The notes beneath the pieces were generated by a model, which saw only the letters and a list, made by a program, of their open reading frames with translations, made no database searches and was not told where the DNA came from. A program made the translations under genes and the position numbers. 64,000 bases of DNA from Parahaliea mediterranea (lineage in GTDB: Bacteria > Pseudomonadota > Gammaproteobacteria > Pseudomonadales > Halieaceae), in contig NZ_QEWO01000005.1 of NCBI RefSeq assembly GCF_003402235.1, forward strand, positions 496,001 to 560,000. Reading direction: 5' to 3'. Every line of letters begins with the position of its first letter. The first letter of the stretch is position 1. Of this stretch, positions 1 to 8,993 are shown piece after piece.

Positions 1-2016
1 GCGCTGCAGAGCATTACACCGGGGCTGGTGGTCAATAATAGCGGCACATCGGCCCAGATCTACTTGCGCGGGGTGGGGACCCGTTTCGCCTTTGCTGGCC
101 TCGATCCGAGTGTGGCTACCTATGTGGATGACCGCTATATAGGTCGTGCCCAAGCCAGCATCTTTGACTTTGCAGACGTGGAACGCATCGAGGTGCTTAA
201 GGGCCCGCAGGGCACCTTGTATGGCCGTAATGCAACCGGCGGCGCAATTCGTGTGGTAACCATGGATGTAGACGACGAGTTGACGGGAAAAGTCACTGCC
301 ACTGCCGGTAACTATGATCATTGGGGCTTTTCCGGCACTGTCAGTGTGCCGTTGACCGACGACCTGGGAGTGAGGCTGTCGGGGCTGGTTAAGCAGCGTG
401 ACGGCTACGCCGACAATCTTGACCCACGAGGCGTTGCTGAACTGGATGACCAGGACTACCAAAGCTACAAAGCCAAGTTCCGCTGGGATATGTCTGACAC
501 GTGGACCGGTCGCCTGTCGCTGGAATATTCCAACCGGAACGATCTTGAAGGCTCCGATCAGGTAGACATCAGCCCGCCGGGATTAAACCGCGCGGTAGCC
601 AACGGCGGACTTTCTGGCAACGATGTGGATGAAGTCTATACGGCGACTAACCAAAAGGCTGATTCCGAAGACTATGCGGCCACGTTAAGGCTGGATGGCG
701 TATTTGATGCGTTTGATTTTGCGTCGATTACAACGTATTGGGATTTTGACCTGGTTGCCTCTGTCGATGCCGATGGCACCAGTAGGCGCGACAGCGATGC
801 CTACCGTGTACCGCAGGCTGCGGAGAGTTTCTCACAGGAACTCCAGTGGTTGTCTAACACTGGCGGTGACTGGAACTGGATTGTCGGACTTTACTACTTT
901 CGGGAAAACAACCGCCTGTTCGAACTGGAGGTGGGGTTGCAGGACTTGCTTGGTACCGAAACAATCTTCACTCAGGGAAATCAGTCATCGCTTACTACCG
1001 CCTATGCGGGCTTCGGCCAGTTGACTTACGACTTCAACGAAGCCTGGTCGCTGACCCTGGGCGGCCGCTACAGCAGCGAAGAGAAAGAAGTGGCCGTAAA
1101 GGCGCCAAGTTCCACAGGCGTCGTCAGCCTGGTGCCCTATCCCTTTGACGACGAAGCAGATTGGAACGAATTCACTCCAAAGCTCACACTTGAATACAAC
1201 TTTGATGTTGGCATGGCTTACCTGAGCTATGCCCGCGGCTTCAAGAGCGGTGGTTTCAACTACCCCGCCAGCACACCCAATCCACTCACTGGCGAAGCAC
1301 AGGCGGCGCTGGATCCCGAAATTCTCGACATGATTGAACTGGGTTGGAAAACCGAGTTACTGGACCAGCGCCTGCGGTTCAATGGTGCCCTGTTCTACTA
1401 CGATTATCAGGATCTCCAGGTTACACGTGGCGTTGCCGACGACAACGGGGCTGTTTTCAACGTAACCGAAAATGCCGCTAATGCGGAGGTAATGGGCCTT
1501 GATCTCGACATCACCTGGTTGCCCACCGATCGCCTGATCCTGACCGCAGGGTTGAATCTGCTCGATTCCGAGTATCAGGACTTTGCCGCGTCTGCCAACA
1601 TTTTCAACAATGTAGTCACTCCCGGTAGACCTGGTATGACGACGGTGGCCTTTGATGCGGACGGAGAGAGCCTACTGCGTGCGCCCGACTGGTCGGCCTT
1701 TGCCTCCGTGAGCTATGAGTTCAGCGCGGGTGATGCGCGGATACCGGTGGTACTTACCTACGCCTATAAGGACGACTACAACTACGACTTTGTGGCGCAT
1801 CCAAGTTCGAACGCTCTGATTCAAGAGGGCTACGGTTTGCTGAGTGCTCGCGCCACGTATGTAAGTCCATCAGAGACTTGGCAGGTGGCAGTGTGGGGCA
1901 AGAACCTGACGGATGAAGACGAGTACTTCGAAGATGTCGTCGGTAACGCCGCGGGCATTCGCGGTTCCCACGGCGCGCCACTGACCTACGGCGTGGATGT
2001 TATGTATAACTTCTGA
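1..2016 (+). CDS. TonB-dependent receptor, 5' end missing
   Basis: This is the C-terminal 671 residues of an outer-membrane TonB-dependent receptor; the frame is open from base 1, so the signal peptide, TonB box and first part of the plug lie outside the window. The plug end is visible (ERIEVLKGPQGTLYGRNATG, then GGAI), followed by a long series of amphipathic beta strands rich in Tyr, Asp and Trp. The protein ends in the usual aromatic residue (VDVMYNF), the signal for outer-membrane insertion. These receptors import scarce ligands using energy from TonB/ExbBD. The substrate cannot be read from the sequence. The next gene downstream is a beta-keto acid cleavage enzyme in the same orientation, 462 bases away, so a shared substrate is possible but unproven. 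Confidence 0.93.
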   Translation, partial: ALQSITPGLVVNNSGTSAQIYLRGVGTRFAFAGLDPSVATYVDDRYIGRAQASIFDFADVERIEVLKGPQGTLYGRNATGGAIRVVTMDVDDELTGKVTATAGNYDHWGFSGTVSVPLTDDLGVRLSGLVKQRDGYADNLDPRGVAELDDQDYQSYKAKFRWDMSDTWTGRLSLEYSNRNDLEGSDQVDISPPGLNRAVANGGLSGNDVDEVYTATNQKADSEDYAATLRLDGVFDAFDFASITTYWDFDLVASVDADGTSRRDSDAYRVPQAAESFSQELQWLSNTGGDWNWIVGLYYFRENNRLFELEVGLQDLLGTETIFTQGNQSSLTTAYAGFGQLTYDFNEAWSLTLGGRYSSEEKEVAVKAPSSTGVVSLVPYPFDDEADWNEFTPKLTLEYNFDVGMAYLSYARGFKSGGFNYPASTPNPLTGEAQAALDPEILDMIELGWKTELLDQRLRFNGALFYYDYQDLQVTRGVADDNGAVFNVTENAANAEVMGLDLDITWLPTDRLILTAGLNLLDSEYQDFAASANIFNNVVTPGRPGMTTVAFDADGESLLRAPDWSAFASVSYEFSAGDARIPVVLTYAYKDDYNYDFVAHPSSNALIQEGYGLLSARATYVSPSETWQVAVWGKNLTDEDEYFEDVVGNAAGIRGSHGAPLTYGVDVMYNF

Positions 2017-2478
2017 TGGCTTGTGCTTGTTCTTGTCGCTGCCGTCACACGTGAATGTGGGTAAACCCGGTCAGCTCGCGCACCAGCACGAGCGGCGGGA
2101 TGGTTCTGCGGCAATCCCTGAGTCGATGATAGTGCACCTCCCGATACGTCCTGCCGGCGTACGGGAGGCAGCGCTGAAGCTGCTGGCGTTCAACGCCGCA
2201 GGGTCGGTCTGAGCGGGCGTGTTCCATACCAACGCTCTATACACTATACCGTCGGCTTTTTGATGCTTCAGAACAGAAGCCTTTATAGAAGAAGGGCCTT
2301 AAATGAACGCTTATTCTTTGTTTTTTCGTCGCGGCGCTATGTCGTGAAATGAAAATCGCTTGACGCCAAATGTTAAGCGAAGCCGATCTTGCATTCCTAT
2401 ACTTGATCGCAACGTAATTATTGTCGACGCGGTTTTTCTGGCGTTTTCGCTCATTAATAGCCTTGTAATGGAGATTCC
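2017..2478. other. intergenic stretch without a recognisable gene
   Basis: This 462-base gap holds only short ORFs that match nothing I recognise. The first half is GC-rich like the genome; the second half (about 2220-2465) is clearly AT-richer, which suits a promoter region for the gene at 2479. A weak stem (GCTTC/GAAGC near 2265-2280) might end the receptor transcript, but it has no proper T run. A Shine-Dalgarno GGAG lies just before the ATG at 2479. Confidence 0.5.
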
Positions 2479-3537
2479 ATGAACTTTCTTGATGGCCACC
2501 TCTTTCCCGAACACCAGCAGCCTCTGATCATCACCGCAGCCCCCTATGCCCCGTCGTGGATTCCATCCGACTTCCCGGAAGACATCCCCGTTACGATGGA
2601 AGAGCAGGTTCAAAAAGCGGTGGATTGCTACAACGCGGGCGCCACTGTGCTGCATTTACATGTGCGTGAACTTGACGGTTCGGGCAGCAAGCGCCTTTCC
2701 AAGTTCAATGAATTGATTGCCGGTGTGCGTGAGGCCGTACCCGAGATGATTATCCAGGTGGGAGGGTCAATCAGCTTTGCGCCAGAAACGAAAGGTGAGG
2801 TGGCGAAATGGCTTAGCGATGATACGCGGCACATGCTGGCGGAACTTACGCCCAAGCCCGATCAGGTCACAGTGACTGTGAATACATCACAGATGAATGT
2901 TGTTGAGCACTGGGACGATAAGGATGTCAGGGGTACTTCAATGGAAGGGCCCGAAGGCTACAACGCCTTCAAGGAAATGACGGTGCCGGCTCAGCCTGGG
3001 TGGGTTGAGGAACACGTGCGGCGTTTGACGGATGCAGGCATCCAGAGTGCTTTCCAGTGTTATAACCTGAACAGCTTCGAGTCGGTAGAGCGGCTGATGC
3101 GCCGGGGTATCTACAAGGGGCCCCTCGTGATGAACTGGGTGGCGATCGGTGGCGGCATGGACTCGCCAAATATCTACAGTTTGGCCAACTTCATACGTGC
3201 CGTACCAGACGGTGCAGTGGTAACGCTGGAGAGCTCAATGCGAAATGTGCTGCCAATCAATATGATAGCCATTGCTATGGGGCTTCATGTCCGCTGTGGT
3301 ATTGAGGACAACCTCTGGAACCAGGCGCAGACAGAGAAAATGTCCACGGTTGAGCAGGTCGAGCAACTGGTGCGAATTTCGAATGAATTCGGCCGCCCAA
3401 TCGCCACCGCTCAACAGGCGCGTGAGATCAGCAGAATCGACGTATTCTATGAAACGGCCGAAGAAAGTTTGCAGGCGAATGGCTTTGCACCGAACCGCAA
3501 TGGCGGCAACCAGGGCTTCCTGCGAAAGACAGGTTGA
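2479..3537 (+). CDS. beta-keto acid cleavage enzyme (BKACE, DUF849 family)
   Basis: Members of this family condense a beta-keto acid with acetyl-CoA and cleave it to acetoacetate and a new CoA ester; the founder cleaves 3-keto-5-aminohexanoate in lysine fermentation. The protein is a TIM barrel. The zinc-binding His pair is visible at residues 59 and 61 (ATVLHLHVRE), and a later VVTLESS motif supplies a conserved Glu. At 352 residues it is longer than the usual 280-310. The start is an ATG preceded by GGAG at good spacing. The substrate is unknown: the family is very broad, and the neighbours (a TonB receptor, an MBL hydrolase and an acyl-CoA synthetase) do not fix it. Confidence 0.88.
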   Translation: MNFLDGHLFPEHQQPLIITAAPYAPSWIPSDFPEDIPVTMEEQVQKAVDCYNAGATVLHLHVRELDGSGSKRLSKFNELIAGVREAVPEMIIQVGGSISFAPETKGEVAKWLSDDTRHMLAELTPKPDQVTVTVNTSQMNVVEHWDDKDVRGTSMEGPEGYNAFKEMTVPAQPGWVEEHVRRLTDAGIQSAFQCYNLNSFESVERLMRRGIYKGPLVMNWVAIGGGMDSPNIYSLANFIRAVPDGAVVTLESSMRNVLPINMIAIAMGLHVRCGIEDNLWNQAQTEKMSTVEQVEQLVRISNEFGRPIATAQQAREISRIDVFYETAEESLQANGFAPNRNGGNQGFLRKTG

Positions 3538-3690
3538 GGCCGGGGGTGTTGACCGGTATCAGCTGAGCGCCGGCCGATCCAGCCTTTTTAGAGCCAGTCC
3601 AAAACCCTCAAACGTTTCGATGCACCCGCATCGGCGCAGGCAACGCGACGTTCTGCTTTGCGTGTATTGCCGGGCATTGGGAGGGCCCGC

Positions 3691-4767
3691 CTAGTCGAAG
3701 GCGGCGCCCTCTGGCAGCTGCCGGTACCACTTCACACCCTGGTCATCCAGTTCGTAGGTTGCCTGGCGTCGGCGTACCAAGCAGTTCAGGTTGGCCATGG
3801 TTTCGCCGGTGGCAAGGCCAAAGTTGTGGCCTTCCAGTGTGCGGTTGAACAGGGCGGGGAAGCAGTCCACGGCACGCCGGGGCTCACTCAGGTAGTCGTA
3901 CAGGGTGGCCAGGTCGCGCTTGTGGGATTCGATGATCTGGGTGAGGCGGGTGTGCAGGCCGTAAAAGGGCGCCTCGTGGGCCGGCAGCACCAGCAGGTCG
4001 TCGGGCAGCATGGCGCGGATACGGTTGCAGGAATCCAGCCACTCGGAGATGGGGTCGCCGTGGGGTTCGTTGGGGAACACGCTGACGTTGGGGGTGATTT
4101 TCGGCAGCACCTGGTCGCCGGAGATCAGCAGTTTCAGTCCCGGGCAGTACAGGCAGGCGTGCTCGGGTGAGTGGCCGCTGCCGACGATCACCTGCCAGTA
4201 ACGATCGCCGATGGTGAGGGTTTCGCGGTCGGTCAGGCGGCGGTAGCTGTCGGGCAGGGTGTACACGGCCTTGCCGAAGCCGCCGAATTTTTCCCGGTAG
4301 TTCTGCAACTGTTCTTCGTTATAGCCGGCGGCGTGGTAGAAGCGGATGGCAACCTCGGGCGCGGGGCGCCCGGTATCGCCCACCATGGCCCGGCACATCA
4401 GGAATTCGTCGCGGGTCATCCACAGTTCGCAGCCAAAGCGCTCCACCAGCCAGCCGGCCAGGCCAATGTGGTCCGGGTGCATGTGGGTGACGATCACCCG
4501 GGTGACGGGCTTGCCGGCCATGAAGCCGCTGAACAACTGCTCCCAGATTTTCTGGCTGTCGGGCAGGTTCAGGCAGGTGTCCACCACGGTCCAGCCGTCG
4601 CCGTCTTCCAGCAGCCAGATATTGATGTGATCCAGCGACATGGGCATGGGAAAGCGCGCCCAGTACACCCCGGGGGCGATTTGCTCGGGCTGGCCAGGGG
4701 CGGGGTTGGCTTTGCGGCCGAAGGGGTAGGTCAGGCCGCGAAAGGTTTCGCTGGGGTCGTTAAGCAT
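3691..4767 (-). CDS. MBL-fold metallo-hydrolase
   Basis: The 358-residue protein belongs to the metallo-beta-lactamase superfamily. The metal-binding motif HMHPDH is at residues 95-100, with further ligands likely in GSGHSPEH and the LLISGDQ motif that follows. The C-terminal part (VLPAHEAPF and after) fits the glyoxalase-II/LACTB2-like group, many of which hydrolyse thioesters or act on xenobiotics. No signal peptide is present, so it should be cytoplasmic. It lies downstream of an acyl-CoA synthetase on the same strand with a 178-base gap, so it may act on an acyl-CoA product; that is inference. It converges with the BKACE gene. Confidence 0.85.
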   Translation of the reverse strand: MLNDPSETFRGLTYPFGRKANPAPGQPEQIAPGVYWARFPMPMSLDHINIWLLEDGDGWTVVDTCLNLPDSQKIWEQLFSGFMAGKPVTRVIVTHMHPDHIGLAGWLVERFGCELWMTRDEFLMCRAMVGDTGRPAPEVAIRFYHAAGYNEEQLQNYREKFGGFGKAVYTLPDSYRRLTDRETLTIGDRYWQVIVGSGHSPEHACLYCPGLKLLISGDQVLPKITPNVSVFPNEPHGDPISEWLDSCNRIRAMLPDDLLVLPAHEAPFYGLHTRLTQIIESHKRDLATLYDYLSEPRRAVDCFPALFNRTLEGHNFGLATGETMANLNCLVRRRQATYELDDQGVKWYRQLPEGAAFD

Positions 4768-4873
4768 GGTGGGGTCCGCTGGGATCAGAGGCGGCTATGG
4801 TGGGCGTTGGGGGCGTGGCTGTCCAGCCTGCAGGGCGCCCGCCGGCGCTTTTGGATGGGCACTGTGCGGCTAT

Positions 4874-4893
4874 TCAACCCACGTCAACCCACG
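4874..4893. repeat. two tandem copies of a 10-bp unit
   Basis: TCAACCCACG occurs twice, head to tail, in the gap between the acyl-CoA synthetase stop and the MBL gene start. No function is evident. Confidence 0.6.
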
Positions 4894-4945
4894 GCTGCGC
4901 CCATCCGGCGCCGACGGGCACGCCAGCGCCCACAGTGAGCGCCGC

Positions 4946-6523
4946 TCAGCCGACGCCGCGCTCGCTGCCCTCCCAGTAGCTGGCGCGCACGGCCTTTTTG
5001 TCGGGCTTGCCCACCGGGGTCAGGGGAATGCCGGCCACGTAGTCCACGCTTTTGGGGGCCTGTACCGAGCCTTTGGCGTCCTTCACCAGCTGCATCAGCT
5101 CGGCGCTCAGCGCCTCCGACGCCTGCTGCTCGGGCTTTAGCACTACCACGGCTTTGACGGCCTCGCCCCAGCGCTCGTCGGGCACCCCAACCACCACCAC
5201 CTGGGCCACCGCCGGGTGGGTGGAGAGCACGTCTTCCACTTCCCGCGGGAAGACGTTGAAGCCACCGGTGACAATCATGTCCTTGGTGCGGTCCACAATG
5301 TAGAGAAAGCCGTCGTCGTCCAGCCGGCCCACATCGCCGGTGTGCAGCCAGCCGCCGGCGAAGGCCTCGGCTGTCTGCTCCGGCATGTCTTTGTAGCCCT
5401 TCATCAGCAGGGGGCCGCGCACGCAGATTTCACCGGGCTCGCCAGGTGCCACGGGCTGGTTGTCGCCATCCAGCAGGGCCAGGTGTACCCAGGGCGAGGG
5501 CCGCCCGCAAGAGGCCAGCCGCTCGGGCTTGGACAGGTCGTGCTCGGCCCGGCGCATGTTGGCAATCACCATCGGCGCCTCGGACTGGCCAAAGAACTGG
5601 TAGAACACCTGGCCCCACTTCTCGATGCCCTCTTTAAGCCGCGCCGGGCTCATGGGTGAGGCGCCGTAGAAGATGGTTTCCATGCTGCTCATGTCGGCGC
5701 TGGCCGAGCGCGGGGAATCCAGCAGGAAGTAGAGCATCACCGGCACCAGCATGGTTGCGGTAATGCGGTGCTGCTCCACCATGTCGAAGAATTCATCGGG
5801 GCTGAAGCCCTGCATCACGTAAAAGGCGCCGCCTTTTTGCAGCACTGGGATCAGGAAGGCCGCCGCGGCGTGGGACAGGGGGGTGGCGATGAGCATGCGC
5901 AGCTCTTCGGGGAACTCCCACTCGGTCATCTGGATTTGCGTCATGTAGGCGGTGGTGCGGTAGGCGCTCATCACGCCCTTGGGCTTGCCGGTGGTGCCCC
6001 CGGTGAAGTTGATGGAGGCGGTGTCCTCGGGCTGCACATCCGGGGCCACCAGGGGCTGGGGCGTGAAGCCGGCGGCCAGGGCCAGGTAGTCATCCCCACA
6101 GTCCGCCGGGCCGAAGGACAGCAGCTTGAGGCTGGGGATGCGCTCTTTCAGCGCAGCGGCGACCGGCGCGAAGGCGGTGGGGTCGAACACCAGCGCATCC
6201 ACCTCGGCGGCCTGCAGCACGTAAGTGTGGTCGTCCAGCGAGCCCAGCGGGTGCAGGGGGGTGCCAATGCAACCGGCCAGCTGCATGGCGGCAATGTTGG
6301 ACAGCACCTCGGGCCGGTTGGTGGAGATCACCGCCACCCGGCTGCCCTTGCCCAGGCCGCTGGCGCGCAGGGCCTGTACGAGCTGGCTGGTCTGCTCGCG
6401 CACGTCGCGGTAGCTGGCCACTTTGTCGCCAAGGAACAGGCAGGGCTCGTCGTTGTAGCGGTTCAGGCCTTCCACCAGCAGGTGGGGCATCAGCGGCGGA
6501 TGGTAGAGGGCGTCTTGGCTCAT
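4946..6523 (-). CDS. AMP-binding acyl-CoA synthetase / long-chain fatty-acid CoA ligase type
   Basis: This ANL-superfamily enzyme (525 residues) activates a carboxylic acid with ATP and joins it to CoA. The phosphate-binding loop is visible (FTGGTTGKPKGVM), as are the Y-G-x-S/T equivalent FYGAS, the hinge Asp in GDVGRLDDDGFLYIVDRTKD and the C-terminal catalytic Lys in TPVGKPDKK. The start was set at MSQDALYH because a strong GGGGAG ribosome site lies just upstream; the open frame continues 16 codons further without support. It may form a transcription unit with the MBL hydrolase downstream. The acid substrate cannot be assigned. Confidence 0.92.
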   Translation of the reverse strand: MSQDALYHPPLMPHLLVEGLNRYNDEPCLFLGDKVASYRDVREQTSQLVQALRASGLGKGSRVAVISTNRPEVLSNIAAMQLAGCIGTPLHPLGSLDDHTYVLQAAEVDALVFDPTAFAPVAAALKERIPSLKLLSFGPADCGDDYLALAAGFTPQPLVAPDVQPEDTASINFTGGTTGKPKGVMSAYRTTAYMTQIQMTEWEFPEELRMLIATPLSHAAAAFLIPVLQKGGAFYVMQGFSPDEFFDMVEQHRITATMLVPVMLYFLLDSPRSASADMSSMETIFYGASPMSPARLKEGIEKWGQVFYQFFGQSEAPMVIANMRRAEHDLSKPERLASCGRPSPWVHLALLDGDNQPVAPGEPGEICVRGPLLMKGYKDMPEQTAEAFAGGWLHTGDVGRLDDDGFLYIVDRTKDMIVTGGFNVFPREVEDVLSTHPAVAQVVVVGVPDERWGEAVKAVVVLKPEQQASEALSAELMQLVKDAKGSVQAPKSVDYVAGIPLTPVGKPDKKAVRASYWEGSERGVG

Positions 6524-6715
6524 GGTATCTCCCCGGTTTGTTAGGGTCGGCGCGCTACCAGGGCAGCACACACTGTCTGTGGGATGATTCTAGGGCCGCA
6601 GGAAGGGGGGTGACAGGGACAATTAGGCCAGTTTTCGGTGGTCTATCGTCTCACCGGGGGTGTTGCCCAGCGCGCACGGGCGCGCCGGGCAGGGCACATC
6701 AAGGCGCCGCCCGTT

Positions 6716-7675
6716 TCAGCCGGCGCTATCGACCCCCAGGCCCCGGCGCAGCACGGCCAGGGTATCGGCCAGCTCGCGCTGGTGGATGGCGGTATGGGCG
6801 AACACGCTGGAGCCGTGGAAGGTGCCGGGGTAATTGTGCAGCTCGCAGGGCACCCCCGCCGCCAGCAGGCGCATGCCGTACTGCAGGCCCTCGTCCCGCA
6901 GGGGGTCGAACTCCATGGTGGTGATGTAGGCCGGCGGCAGGCCGGCAAGGTCGCTGGCCCGGGCCGGCGCGGCGTAGGCCGGCACGTTGTCATCGCCCGC
7001 CGCCAGGCCATCGCCCAGGTAGTACTGCCAGCTGAGCTTGGCCTTGCCGCTGTCCCAGCAGGGGGTGTTGGTGAACTGCAGCATGCTGGGGGTGTCCATG
7101 CGGTCGTCCAGCACTGGAATGCCCAGAAACTGGAAGCACAGGGCGGGGCCGCCCTCGTCGCGGGCGCGCAGGGCGCAGGCCGCCGCCAGGCAGCCGCCGG
7201 CGCTCTGGCCGCCGATGCCCAGGCGCTGGGGGTCGATGCCCAGCTCGCCGGCCTTGGCGGCGCTCCAGGTGAGGGCCGCGTAGCAGTCGTCCTGGGGGCC
7301 GGGGTAGGCGGTTTCGGGCGACAGGCGGTAGTCCACCGACACCACCACAATGCCCAGGGCGCGGCTCAGGTTGGCGCAAATGCCGTGCTCGCTGTCCAGG
7401 CTGCCGAGCACAAAGCCGCCACCGTGAATGTAAACCAGGCCGGGGACGGGGCCGCTGGCGGTGCTCGGGCGGTACACCCGCACCGGCACGTCCGGGGCGC
7501 CGTTCAACCCCGGCACGGCGTGGTCGGCAATGTCCAGGCCACTGGTGTCCAGGTCGGCAATCAGCGCGGCGGTGGCGCCGGCAAAGGCGGCCCGGGCGGC
7601 GGCCGGGTCGGCCACGTCCACCGGCGGCATGAATTCCAGCAGGGGGGCAATCTCGGGGTCGAAGTTGTAGCTCAT
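6716..7675 (-). CDS. alpha/beta hydrolase, hormone-sensitive-lipase family esterase
   Basis: The 319-residue protein has the HSL-family oxyanion motif HGGG (VYIHGGGFVLG) and the nucleophile elbow GQSAGG, with the acid in EFDPLRDEG and the catalytic His in the GTFHGS motif near the C-terminus. It should hydrolyse short or medium acyl esters in the cytoplasm; no signal peptide is seen. The start at MSYNFDPEI is the natural one, since the much longer open frame upstream reads through an intergenic region of unlike composition. It lies between the ABC exporter and the acyl-CoA synthetase on the same strand, 192 bases before the latter. Confidence 0.9.
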   Translation of the reverse strand: MSYNFDPEIAPLLEFMPPVDVADPAAARAAFAGATAALIADLDTSGLDIADHAVPGLNGAPDVPVRVYRPSTASGPVPGLVYIHGGGFVLGSLDSEHGICANLSRALGIVVVSVDYRLSPETAYPGPQDDCYAALTWSAAKAGELGIDPQRLGIGGQSAGGCLAAACALRARDEGGPALCFQFLGIPVLDDRMDTPSMLQFTNTPCWDSGKAKLSWQYYLGDGLAAGDDNVPAYAAPARASDLAGLPPAYITTMEFDPLRDEGLQYGMRLLAAGVPCELHNYPGTFHGSSVFAHTAIHQRELADTLAVLRRGLGVDSAG

Positions 7676-7886
7676 GGTGTTGGCCTTTTTATTGATCAGG
7701 GTTATCGAAAGGGTTACAGGGCTGCTTGCAGCGTGGCTAAAGGGCAATCGAATGCATGAAGGCCCGGTGTTGGCTTGGGGCACACGGCAGGGTGACAGCA
7801 TATCCCCTGGCGCCGTGATGCGCAGCGCCGCAGGTACAAAAATGGATACCTGCCAGTGGCCATTTTGCGCCACCTGTGCGGGCTGT

Positions 7887-8993
7887 TCAGTCCAGGCGCT
7901 TGTTGAAGCGCGCGGTGGCCACCAGCAGCACCACTGCGGTAAAGGCGCACAGCCAGAGTATGTCGCCGGCCAGTTGCTCCAGCTGTGCCCCGCGCAGCAC
8001 CACCCCACGCACCAGGCGCACAAAGTGGGTGGCCGGGAAGGCCTCGGCAATCCACTGGGCCACCTCGGGCATGGCGTCGTAGGGGAACATAAAGCCGCTC
8101 AGCAGGATGGACGGCAGCAGGATGAACACGGTGAGCTGCATGGCCTGCAACTGGGAGCGGGCGATGGTGGACAGCAGCAGGCCCAGGGTCAGGCTGGCGG
8201 CCACAAAGCTGAGGGTGGCCACCGCCAGAGTGCCGAGGCCCCCGGCAAAGGGCACCTTGAAGATCACATGGCCCAGGCCGAGGATGATGGCCACCTGCAC
8301 CAGGCCGGCCAGGGTGTAGGGCACCAGCTTGCCCACCATCAGCTCCAGCGGGTGAATGGGGGTGGTGATCAGCAGCTCCATGTTGCCCAGCTCGCGCTCG
8401 CGCACCAGCGCCAGGGAGGTGAACAGGATCATGGTCATGGTCAGCACAATGGCGGTCAGCCCGGGCACTATGTTCACCGCCGAGCGCCGCTCCGGGTTGA
8501 AGAACAGGCTCACCTCAAAGCTGGGCTCGCTCGCCTGGTAGGCCCCCGCCGGGGCGCCGGCCTGCAGCTGCAGGGGCATGTTGCGAAGGCCAAGCAGTAC
8601 CTGGCTGACGGTGGTGTCGGAGCCATCCACCAGCCACTGCCCCACGGTGTCGCCGCTGGCAATGCGCCGCGCCAGGTCGCGCGGGAAGATCAGCGCCGCG
8701 CGCACCTCGCCGGCAATTACCGCCGCCTCTGCCTGCTGGGGGGTGTGCAGGTAGCTGACAATGTCCACTACTTGATTCACCCGCACCTGCTCGGTAATCA
8801 CCCGGGCGGTGGCGCTGCCGCTCAGGTCCACCACGGCGATGGGAATGTTGCGCACCATGGTGTTGATGGCGTAGCCAAACAGCAGCAGCTGCACCAGCGG
8901 GATCATCACAATCATGCCGAAGCTCATGCGGTCCCGCGCCAGTTGCAGGAATTCCTTGTGCGCCACCGCGGCAATGCGGCCGGGGCTGCTCAT
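7887..8993 (-). CDS. ABC-2 type exporter permease
   Basis: This 368-residue membrane protein has the YbhS/YbhR layout: one N-terminal transmembrane helix (near MIVMIPLVQLLLFGYAI), a large periplasmic loop, then a block of five hydrophobic segments with the family signature around LVRERELGNMELL. It overlaps the ATPase gene by ATGA, so the two are translationally coupled. Related systems usually have two different permease genes; only one is found here, so it probably works as a homodimer. The substrate is unknown; drug or membrane-lipid export is typical for the family. Confidence 0.9.
   Translation of the reverse strand: MSSPGRIAAVAHKEFLQLARDRMSFGMIVMIPLVQLLLFGYAINTMVRNIPIAVVDLSGSATARVITEQVRVNQVVDIVSYLHTPQQAEAAVIAGEVRAALIFPRDLARRIASGDTVGQWLVDGSDTTVSQVLLGLRNMPLQLQAGAPAGAYQASEPSFEVSLFFNPERRSAVNIVPGLTAIVLTMTMILFTSLALVRERELGNMELLITTPIHPLELMVGKLVPYTLAGLVQVAIILGLGHVIFKVPFAGGLGTLAVATLSFVAASLTLGLLLSTIARSQLQAMQLTVFILLPSILLSGFMFPYDAMPEVAQWIAEAFPATHFVRLVRGVVLRGAQLEQLAGDILWLCAFTAVVLLVATARFNKRLD

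Noticed and set aside
2017-2478. Possible insertion-sequence remnant between the receptor and BKACE genes
   Set aside because: No transposase motif, terminal inverted repeat or target duplication could be found.
3608-3621. AAACGTTT core between the BKACE and MBL genes as a fifth LacI operator
   Set aside because: Only the central 8 bases match; the outer TGT/ACA positions are missing, and it lies between two convergent gene ends.
7676-8050. Upstream extension of the HSL-type esterase frame into the ABC permease gene
   Set aside because: It overlaps the end of the permease gene on the same strand in a different frame and has no protein-like features; the natural start is at 7675.
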